Assembly (NCBI GenBank): GCA_965364735.1
Contig: CBDTYW010000110.1
Coordinates: forward strand, 1-11,262
Direction: 5' to 3'
Length of the DNA stretch: 11,262 bases
Source of the DNA: CBDTYW01 sp965364735
Lineage (GTDB): Bacteria; Actinomycetota; Nitriliruptoria; Nitriliruptorales; Nitriliruptoraceae
This document shows positions 5,435 through 11,262 of this stretch, piece by piece. Under the pieces are notes generated by a model. The model saw only the letters and a program-made list of their open reading frames with translations. It did no database searches and had not been told where the DNA came from. How positions within the stretch are numbered: the first letter of the stretch is position 1; the number at the start of each line of letters is the position of its first letter. Position numbers and translations under genes: made by a program.

Positions 5435-7951
5435 GTGCGGCAGCAGACGCGCTTGTACGCGTTCGCGACTCTTGTCGCGAGTGCGGCGGTCGCCGTCGCG
5501 TACGTGCTCGCCGGCGCCGGGACGACCATGGCCGACATCGGTGGCCCGCTCCCGCCGGCGGTCGGTCTCCTCGCCTACGTGGTCGCGATCTCCTTCCACG
5601 CCGACGTCCGGTTCGGCGACCAGGGGATGCGTCTGCGACCAGACGCCCTGCCGCTGGTCTACGGGCTCGTCTTCGTTCCCGGGCACCTCTTCGTCATCGC
5701 GGCGGTCGTCGCCGAGGTCGTTGCTGGGGCCCTTGCGCGAGAAGATCGCCTGAGGGTCGTCGTCAACGCGTCACTCGCCGCCTTGACGTCGAGCCTGGCC
5801 TTCCTGGCGTTCACCGCATGGGCTCCGACCGACGTGATGAGCGTTGTGGGCGTCGCGACGATCCTGGCGGCGGGCGTGGTCGAGACCGGCGTCTCGCTCA
5901 TGCTCGTCGAGGCGATCGTGCTCATGCTGCCGAGTGACACGCCGAAGCGTCCCTCGGCGCGCCATCTGGTCATCACGGCCGGGCTTGCGCTCGGTCAGTA
6001 CCTCGTCGCGATCCCGGTCGTCGCCATCGTCGTGCTCAACCCTGAGCGGTCGTGGCTGGCGATCCCGCTCATCGGCCTTGCGCTCCTGTCGGTCTGGGTC
6101 GCCCGGATCTACGGCGGGATGTACGACGCCCAGCGACGCATGCTCACGCTCAACCGCCGGATGTGGCAGGCCGCCAGCCCCGACGAAGTGGTCGAGCGCG
6201 CGCTCTCCGCAGCGAAGTCGCTGTTCCGCGCTGACCGCGTCATGGTCGCGCTGCCCGAGGGCGCTGAGATGATGACGTGGATCGCGTCCGACGACGGGGT
6301 CGTGAAGCAGCTCGCGAGCACGCGGGACCTCGATCCCGTCATGGTCCTGGTGGCCCAGCAGGACGAGCCGGTGACCCTGTCCGCGCAGCACGGGGTCATC
6401 GGACTGGCCGGATGTGCGCAGGTGGTCGCGACCCCGCTGCGGCTCGAGGACGGCACGGTCGGCGTGGTGCTTCGCGGCAACCGACGCGCCACCAGTCGCG
6501 GTGGAAAACGCGACGCGATGGAGCTGCTCCACACCCTCGCGCTGCAGCTGGGCTCCGCCTTGTCCCGTGCGCGGCTCGGCGTTCGGCTCGAGCACGAGAT
6601 CGCCGACAAGGAGCACGTCGCAACGCACGACGCGCTCACCGGCCTGCCCAACCGGGAGTACTTCCACCAACGGCTCACGAAGATCCTCGATGGTGCCCGG
6701 CACACCGACGGACGCAGCGCGGTCCTGCTCATCGACCTCCACGGCTTCCGGCTGCTGAACGACACCCTCGGGCATGCCGCCGGTGACGCGGTCCTGCTCG
6801 AGGCGACCGACCGTCTGTCCACGTCGCTGCGTGACGCCGACGTCGTCGCCCGCGTCGGCGCCGACGAGTTCGCCGTCGCGCTGTCGCGCGTCGACGACCT
6901 GGGCCTGGCCGTGAAGGTCTGCGAGCGCGTCCAGGAAGCCTTCGAGCGGACCCACAACGTCGCCGGGCTCGGCTACTCCATCCGCGTGGCCATCGGTGTG
7001 GCGCTGGCACCAGAGCACGGCGACGCTGCGACCGAGCTCGTCCAACGCGCCGAGGTCGCGCTGGCCACCTCGCGCGAGCACCAGACCGCATGGTCGCTCT
7101 TCGTCGAGTCCGACGACGAGGACGCGCTGCGGCGCATGCAGATCATGACGGACCTGCCCGTGGCGATCGCCGACGGCACGATCGACGTCCACTTCCAGCC
7201 GAAGGTTGCGGCCGGCACCGGCGACGTCGTCGGGTTCGAGGCGTTGGCTCGGTGGAACCATCCGGAGCTCGGCTTCGTCTCGCCCGTCGACTTCATCCCA
7301 GTGGCGGAGACCTGCGGGCAGATGGAGGCGCTCACCGAGCTCGTCCTGCGTCGCGCGCTGACCGCTGTCGAGCGCTGGCAGTCCTCCGGACACCGGATCT
7401 CGGTCGCGGTGAACATCAGCCCCAGCGCGCTCGAGGGCGTCCGGACCTCGCGGCTCGTGGCCGACACGCTGCGCTCGCTCGGCCTGTCGCCGAAGTGCCT
7501 CACCCTCGAGGTGACGGAGGAGACCTTGGCTCGTGATCCCGTGGCAGCCCGCGAGGCGGTCGAGCGGTTCACGCGACTGGGCATCCAGCTGTCCATCGAC
7601 GACTACGGCACGGGCTACTCGTCGCTTGCTCGGCTGCTGGAGCTGAACACGCACGAGCTGAAGATCGATCGATCGTTCATCGCCCGTCTGCTCGACGATC
7701 CGCAGGCGGCCGTCATCATCCGCTCCACCCTCGAGATGTCCGGGGCCCTCGGGGTCGCGACCGTCGCCGAGGGCGTCGAGGACGACCAAACCGCCGAGCT
7801 CCTCGCGGACATGGGCTGCGATGTCCTCCAGGGCTGGCTCACCGGACGCCCCATGGACGAACGTGCTGCCACCGCGTGGCTGAACGATCCGGCGGCGCGC
7901 TGGTCCCCGCCGGTCAGCGGGGGTGGCACGGTGGTCTCGATCCGGCGCTGA
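5435..7951 (+). CDS. Membrane-anchored GAF-GGDEF-EAL c-di-GMP enzyme
   Basis: This 838-residue protein makes and/or degrades c-di-GMP. The first ~230 residues contain about seven hydrophobic segments (roughly 8-28, 38-55, 72-100, 107-126, 132-160, 174-199, 203-222), a membrane sensor of no family I can name. A GAF-like domain (~245-385) and a short coiled linker follow. The GGDEF domain (~395-550) has an I-site RDAD at 466-469, but the signature is GADEF (475-479) and the substrate strand reads DLHGFRLLND (434-443). Cyclase activity is therefore uncertain. The EAL domain (~570-820) keeps E602 in FEALARW, the VNISP asparagine, E692 in LEVTEE, D722-D723 in DDYGTGYSS, the lysine in LKIDRSF and E779 in VAEGVE, so phosphodiesterase activity is expected. 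GTG 5435 is the first usual start after the in-frame stop at 5393; its Shine-Dalgarno is weak. A BldD-like box lies about 570 bases upstream. Confidence 0.95.
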   Translation: MRQQTRLYAFATLVASAAVAVAYVLAGAGTTMADIGGPLPPAVGLLAYVVAISFHADVRFGDQGMRLRPDALPLVYGLVFVPGHLFVIAAVVAEVVAGALAREDRLRVVVNASLAALTSSLAFLAFTAWAPTDVMSVVGVATILAAGVVETGVSLMLVEAIVLMLPSDTPKRPSARHLVITAGLALGQYLVAIPVVAIVVLNPERSWLAIPLIGLALLSVWVARIYGGMYDAQRRMLTLNRRMWQAASPDEVVERALSAAKSLFRADRVMVALPEGAEMMTWIASDDGVVKQLASTRDLDPVMVLVAQQDEPVTLSAQHGVIGLAGCAQVVATPLRLEDGTVGVVLRGNRRATSRGGKRDAMELLHTLALQLGSALSRARLGVRLEHEIADKEHVATHDALTGLPNREYFHQRLTKILDGARHTDGRSAVLLIDLHGFRLLNDTLGHAAGDAVLLEATDRLSTSLRDADVVARVGADEFAVALSRVDDLGLAVKVCERVQEAFERTHNVAGLGYSIRVAIGVALAPEHGDAATELVQRAEVALATSREHQTAWSLFVESDDEDALRRMQIMTDLPVAIADGTIDVHFQPKVAAGTGDVVGFEALARWNHPELGFVSPVDFIPVAETCGQMEALTELVLRRALTAVERWQSSGHRISVAVNISPSALEGVRTSRLVADTLRSLGLSPKCLTLEVTEETLARDPVAAREAVERFTRLGIQLSIDDYGTGYSSLARLLELNTHELKIDRSFIARLLDDPQAAVIIRSTLEMSGALGVATVAEGVEDDQTAELLADMGCDVLQGWLTGRPMDERAATAWLNDPAARWSPPVSGGGTVVSIRR

Positions 7952-7969
7952 GCCGACCTCAGTGCGCCA

Positions 7970-8680
7970 TCAGAAGCCGCGTGGACGCTTCTGCGCGATC
8001 AGCTCGCGGAGCACCTCGTCGGGTGAGCTGGCCGGGTCGGTCCACCGGACGTAGACCCGGTCGATGCCGACGCTGCCGAGCAGCTCCGCAAGCATCGCCG
8101 CGGTGTTGTGCTCCGCCTTGTCGCGGAGCCCGCTGCCCTCGGCCGCGCGGGTCAGGTCGTCGACGGACATGGACAGCAGCTCGACCTCGTCCATGGACGT
8201 GTCGGTGAAGACGGAGCCGATGCGGTCTGCGGCACCCCGCTGCTGCGACAGGACCTGCGTGCCCTCGTGGACGACCCTCGGGGCGTCCAGCTCGGCGTGC
8301 GGGAGCGTGATGGTCACCGTGGTCCCGGACGGCGACCACTGGATGGCGCCGTCGCCGATCGCGGAGAAGTCCACGAACGCGTCGACCTCTCCCTGGACGA
8401 GCATCCGGACGTGCTGGCCGGCGACCCACCCGGGCAGGATCCCGTGGCTGCGCTCGACGTCGACGATCACCTGGTACTGGCCCTCAGCAGCATGGAACTC
8501 GGCGAGGTCGTTCAGCGCGCGCAGGACCGGCGGGTGCTCGGTGACCGTCGTTTGGCCGGCGAGCGGGTTCGGGACGGTGAACGTCGGCCGGACGACGAGC
8601 CACAGCGCGGCGATCAGCGCGACGGCCGTGGCCAAGGCGACGCCGCTGCGGATCCCGCTGCGAACTGCTCCGAACTGCAT
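7970..8680 (-). CDS. DUF4230 single-pass membrane protein
   Basis: This 236-residue protein is recognised as DUF4230 from its pattern. That pattern includes QTTVTEHPPVLRALNDLAEF, QYQVIVDVE, a hydrophobic-acidic VDAFVDFSAIGDGAIQWS segment, and VTITLPHAELDAPRVV. It continues with the SQQRGAADRIGSVF helix and a helix containing GLRDKAEHNTAAMLAELLGS. One transmembrane segment at about residues 12-31 puts the domain outside the membrane. The function of the family is unknown. The start is the ATG at 8680 (minus strand) with GGGAG six bases upstream. A longer frame starting at 8953 would add Arg/Pro-rich sequence overlapping the permease gene, so I rejected it. It follows the ABC permease after a 140-base gap containing a 16-bp palindrome, and may be transcribed separately. 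It converges on the GGDEF-EAL gene with 18 bases between the stops. Confidence 0.85.
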   Translation of the reverse strand: MQFGAVRSGIRSGVALATAVALIAALWLVVRPTFTVPNPLAGQTTVTEHPPVLRALNDLAEFHAAEGQYQVIVDVERSHGILPGWVAGQHVRMLVQGEVDAFVDFSAIGDGAIQWSPSGTTVTITLPHAELDAPRVVHEGTQVLSQQRGAADRIGSVFTDTSMDEVELLSMSVDDLTRAAEGSGLRDKAEHNTAAMLAELLGSVGIDRVYVRWTDPASSPDEVLRELIAQKRPRGF

Positions 8681-8703
8681 GACGGACTCCCAGCACGTCG
8701 GTT

Positions 8704-8719
8704 CGTGCGGATCCGCACG
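8704..8719. promoter_or_regulatory. Perfect 16-bp palindrome upstream of the DUF4230 gene
   Basis: CGTGCGGATCCGCACG is its own reverse complement. It ends 23 bases before the DUF4230 start codon on the minus strand. It could be a dimeric-repressor operator, or in RNA a 6-bp stem with a GAUC loop just upstream of the ribosome-binding site. No matching regulator is encoded in the window. Confidence 0.5.
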
Positions 8720-8738
8720 GGGCGCCGGGGAACGGCGT

Positions 8739-8759
8739 CCGAGGATCTGACACCCTCGG
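8739..8759 (-). terminator. Weak hairpin downstream of the ABC permease gene
   Basis: CCGAGG (8739-8744) and CCTCGG (8754-8759) form a 6-bp stem with a 9-base loop, 62 bases past the permease stop on the minus strand. No U-run follows. It could help separate the transporter operon from the DUF4230 gene, but support is thin. Confidence 0.2.
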
Positions 8760-8820
8760 GGAGCGGGAGTTGCGGTGGCCGACCTGGCCGATCGTCCCGC
8801 GCCTGGCTGATCTGTCCGGT

Positions 8821-10047
8821 TCAGGCGCGGAGGGCGTCGATCGGGTTGAGCCGGGCAGCCCGGGCGGCGGGTGCGATCCCGGCGATCAGGCCCACGGCGA
8901 GGCCGAGCACGGGGCCTGCGGGGACGAGCCAGCCGTCGATCACGGGGGTCCATCCGTTCGCCGCCGCGCCACCGATCACCGCGATCATCCCGACGGTGGT
9001 CCCCAGCAGGCCCCCGAGGCCACCGAGCAGCGCTGCCTCGAGGACGAAGTGCGCGACGATGTGGCGACGGGCTGCCCCGAGCGCGCGACGCAGGCCGATC
9101 TCGCCCTGCCGCTCGATCACCGAGACCAGCACGGTGTTCGCGATCCCGACGCCGCCGACCAACAGCGACACCGCGCCGAGCGCGAGCAGCAGCTGGTTGA
9201 GGTCGCCGCGGACGACCTGACGGGCGTTCTCGACGCCGGGCGGGGCCTGGATGGTCAGCGACAGCACGTCCGCCGGGTCCAGCGCGATGGGGGCCTGCCG
9301 CGCCACGAGGCCGGCGGCACCGATGGCCGTGTCGATCTGGAGGCGCCGTGGCCCGCCGAGGCCGAGCCGCTCGATCGCGGTGGTCTGCGGGACCACGACG
9401 GAGCTCAGCAGCGCCGGGCTGCGCTCCGTGGACCCGATGATCCCGATGACGGTGAACTGCTGACCGTCGATCTCGATCGCGGGTCCCACGGCAGCCGTCG
9501 CCACGCCGAGGGCGTCAGCGGCCCGCACGCCGAGGAGCGCCACCTTGTCGCCGCGCTCGTCGTGGACCGAGCTGATCGCGACGCCGCTCGACAGCGTTGC
9601 CCCGTACGCGCCGAGCAGGTCGCCAGAGCTTGCGTGCACCGCGAGGAACTCGCCGTCCCCGCCGGATCCGACGCGCTGGATGAGGGGATCCGTCGGCGTG
9701 ACGGCCGTGTAGGTCGCCGCGGCGTTCACCCCGCGGAGCCGCTGCACGCGGCTCGCGGCATCCGTCGGCAGCGCGGTCACCGCCTGGCCGCCGCCGACGC
9801 CACGGTCCTGCGCATCGATCTGGACGCTCGTCGCGCTGAGCTCGTCGAACCGGTCGATGATCTGTGACGACGCCGTCGTGGACAGCCCGACGGTGGCGAG
9901 CAGGGCGGCGACGCCGAGCAGCGTGCCGAGCGCCGTCAGCGCGGAGCGCGAGCCCCGCGAGGCGATCGCAGCCGTGGTGTCGTCGAACAGGTCACGAACC
10001 CTGAGCCGAGGACGTGGGGGAGGGCCGAGCCGGTCGTCGTCGGTCAT
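8821..10047 (-). CDS. MacB/FtsX-type ABC transporter permease
   Basis: This is a 408-residue permease of the MacB/FtsX (type VII) architecture. One N-terminal transmembrane helix lies at about 35-56 (ALTALGTLLGVAALLATVGL). A large extracytoplasmic MacB_PCD-like domain spans about 60-275. The C-terminal FtsX domain has three helices, with the family signature IANTVLVSVIERQGEIGLRR, then GLGGLLGTTVGM, and the closing AARLNPIDALRA. Such proteins work by mechanotransmission, moving substrates or driving extracytoplasmic partners, rather than by a classic membrane channel. The start is the ATG at 10047 with a good GGAGGT upstream. It overlaps the ATPase stop by four bases (ATGA). A start ten codons upstream would extend into the ATPase gene and lacks support. 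The substrate cannot be told from sequence; in monoderms this type often handles antimicrobial peptides or cell-envelope lipids and proteins. Confidence 0.93.
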   Translation of the reverse strand: MTDDDRLGPPPRPRLRVRDLFDDTTAAIASRGSRSALTALGTLLGVAALLATVGLSTTASSQIIDRFDELSATSVQIDAQDRGVGGGQAVTALPTDAASRVQRLRGVNAAATYTAVTPTDPLIQRVGSGGDGEFLAVHASSGDLLGAYGATLSSGVAISSVHDERGDKVALLGVRAADALGVATAAVGPAIEIDGQQFTVIGIIGSTERSPALLSSVVVPQTTAIERLGLGGPRRLQIDTAIGAAGLVARQAPIALDPADVLSLTIQAPPGVENARQVVRGDLNQLLLALGAVSLLVGGVGIANTVLVSVIERQGEIGLRRALGAARRHIVAHFVLEAALLGGLGGLLGTTVGMIAVIGGAAANGWTPVIDGWLVPAGPVLGLAVGLIAGIAPAARAARLNPIDALRA

Positions 10048-10727
10048 GTGACCTCCGCGAGGACGCCGTCGCACATCTCGAGCTTCCGCCCGCAGACCGC
10101 CGCGACCGCCGGGTCGTGGGTGACCATCAGGATCGTCAATCCCTCAGCGTTGAGGTCGCGGAAGAGGTCCATGACGGCGCGCGAGGTCGTGGAGTCGAGG
10201 TTGCCCGTGGGCTCGTCCGCGAGCAGGAGCGCTGGTCGCTTCGCGAGGGCGCGGGCGATGGCAACCCGCTGACGCTCCCCGCCGGACAGCACCGTCGGGC
10301 GTGCATCGACGCGATGAGCGAGGCCGACGCGCACGAGGGCATCGACCGCGAGCCGTCGCCGTTCCTCGCGGTCCGTGCCGAGGTAGAGCATCCCGATCTC
10401 GACGTTCTCCCGCGCGGTCCGGTGCTCGAGGAGATGGAAGGACTGGAAGACGATCCCGATCCTCGCGGCCCGCCATGCGTTGCGGGCCTGCTCGTCGAGC
10501 GCGGTGAGGTCCGTTCCGGCGAGGCGGTAGGCGCCGGCGGTCGGCTGCTGGAGCAGGCCCAGCACGTTGAGGAGCGTGGACTTGCCGGAACCGGACGCCC
10601 CGACGATGGCCACCATCTCGCCGGCGTCGACGCGGAAGGTGGCGTCGGCCAGCGCGGTGACCGGCGGCGGGCCGGGGAACTCGCAGGCGATCGCCTCGGC
10701 TTCGACGACCGGGACGGCGGTGCTCAT
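10044..10727 (-). CDS. MacB/LolD-type ABC transporter ATP-binding protein
   Basis: This 227-residue nucleotide-binding subunit powers the adjacent permease. All ABC motifs are intact: Walker A GASGSGKST (43-51), Q-loop Gln95 in FQSFHLLEHRTARENV, signature LSGGERQR (147-154), Walker B LLLADEP with D171 and E172, D-loop GNLD (175-178) and H-loop His204 in VTHD. The FQSFHLL and ADEPTGNLD wording is characteristic of the MacB/LolD/FtsE/SalX subfamily. Its ATG at 10727 overlaps the stop of the adaptor gene upstream (ATGA), and its own stop overlaps the permease start. The three genes are thus tightly coupled and probably make one complex. Residue 17 is Phe, where an aromatic A-loop residue is expected. 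Confidence 0.96.
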   Translation of the reverse strand: MSTAVPVVEAEAIACEFPGPPPVTALADATFRVDAGEMVAIVGASGSGKSTLLNVLGLLQQPTAGAYRLAGTDLTALDEQARNAWRAARIGIVFQSFHLLEHRTARENVEIGMLYLGTDREERRRLAVDALVRVGLAHRVDARPTVLSGGERQRVAIARALAKRPALLLADEPTGNLDSTTSRAVMDLFRDLNAEGLTILMVTHDPAVAAVCGRKLEMCDGVLAEVT

Positions 10728-11262
10728 CCGACGACCACGAGGTCGCCCTCGGACAGCGCCCCCGGCGTCGCCGGCTCGACGACGACCACGCCGCCGTCGG
10801 CATCGCCCGCGATCACCGGGACCGGCCGGACGTCGGTGTCGTCGTCCGGGTTGACCACGAGCACCCGGGCGAGGCCGGCGGCGTCGGCGCCGAGCGCGGC
10901 GATCGGCACGACCAGGACGTCGCGCTGCGTCGTCTGGCTCACGAACGTCGCGCGGAGGTTCGCGCCCGCGAGTCGGTCGGGGTCGAGGTCGTCGCCCGTC
11001 AGCGTCAGGGTCACGGTGACGGTGCTCGCAGAGGAGACCGGTGGCAGGTCGGTGACGGTGGCCGTGATGGTCGCGCCGTCGTCGTCGAGCAGCACCTCCT
11101 GCCCGAGCACCACGTCGTCGACGTCGGCGCGAGGTACGGCGGCGGTCGCGGTGAGCCGCGCGCCCGCCAGCGTGACGATCGCGCCGTCGACGAGGTCGCC
11201 CACGCTGCCCTGCCTGGTCTGCACGAGGCGCGGGAGGGCCGGGACCCAGACGACCTCGGCGG
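10724..11262 (-). CDS. Membrane-fusion-type adaptor of the ABC exporter (5' end outside window)
   Basis: The last ~179 residues of a larger extracytoplasmic protein are visible; the frame remains open at the window edge. It begins AEVVWVPALPRLVQTRQGSV and continues GDLVDGAIVTLAGARLTATA. This resembles the half-motif and beta-barrel entry of HlyD/MacA-like adaptors that in actinobacteria are often annotated as peptidoglycan-binding or RND periplasmic adaptor proteins. Beta-rich segments follow, including a Thr/Val strand (STVTVTLTLTG), a VVPIAALG turn, and a C-terminal VVVEPATPGALSEGDLVVVG typical of the membrane-proximal domain. A GTG at 11224 could be a start, but the conserved motif lies upstream of it, so the gene surely extends beyond the window. 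It is coupled to the ATPase by ATGA. In a monoderm such an adaptor would sit at the outer face of the membrane or in the wall. Confidence 0.8.
   Translation of the reverse strand, partial: AEVVWVPALPRLVQTRQGSVGDLVDGAIVTLAGARLTATAAVPRADVDDVVLGQEVLLDDDGATITATVTDLPPVSSASTVTVTLTLTGDDLDPDRLAGANLRATFVSQTTQRDVLVVPIAALGADAAGLARVLVVNPDDDTDVRPVPVIAGDADGGVVVVEPATPGALSEGDLVVVG

Noticed and set aside
5771..7789. 672-codon open frame on the minus strand opposite the GGDEF-EAL gene
   Set aside because: Its translation is Arg/Asp/Gly-rich without any domain signature, typical of an antisense shadow in high-GC DNA; the plus-strand frame has complete GAF, GGDEF and EAL motifs.
8681..8953. Extension of the DUF4230 gene to an upstream start at 8953
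   Set aside because: The added residues are Arg/Pro-rich, overlap the permease gene in another frame and place the transmembrane signal segment internally; ATG 8680 has a good GGGAG.
8108..9867. Two long plus-strand open frames (8108-9220 and 8770-9867) opposite the DUF4230 and permease genes
   Set aside because: Both are low-complexity with no recognisable motifs, while the minus-strand frames carry clear family signatures and ribosome-binding sites.

Overview
The window is a high-GC stretch with heavy GTG start usage, four-base gene overlaps and a possible BldD-type operator. All of this fits an actinomycete-type (Actinomycetota) chromosome; the sequence alone does not settle genus or class. 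It holds three blocks: a conserved translation operon on the + strand (about 1-4786), a c-di-GMP signalling module with a long non-coding leader on the + strand (about 4787-7951), and a membrane/export cluster on the - strand (7970-11262).

Block 1 reads infB (5' end outside the window), a DUF503/YlxP-like gene, rbfA, truB and ribF. Most junctions overlap by four bases or fewer (GTGA), which suggests translational coupling. The gene order is the classic bacterial translation and ribosome-maturation cluster. The rpsO gene that commonly follows ribF is absent at this point.

Block 2 starts with about 370 bases of non-coding DNA. It contains a perfect TTGACA and, eight bases further on, a 13-bp site matching the published BldD consensus as I recall it. 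A second, imperfect copy lies about 165 bases downstream, followed by three hairpins in a row. Next comes a 30-residue ORF made almost entirely of three copies of KGVVWGGG, then a UUCG-capped terminator-like hairpin. After about 140 further structured bases comes an 838-residue membrane-anchored GAF-GGDEF-EAL protein. Its GGDEF signature is altered (GADEF) while its EAL residues look intact, so a phosphodiesterase or a biased bifunctional enzyme is likely. BldD is a c-di-GMP-binding repressor in actinomycetes, so the box suggests feedback between c-di-GMP and this locus. The repeat peptide with its leader is the most unusual element of the window.

Block 3, read leftward from the right edge, contains a membrane-fusion-type adaptor (5' end outside the window), a MacB/LolD-type ATPase and a MacB-type permease. 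The three are joined by ATGA overlaps and probably form one export system. After a 140-base gap with a perfect 16-bp palindrome comes a single-pass DUF4230 protein. It converges tail-to-tail with the GGDEF-EAL gene, with only 18 bases between them.
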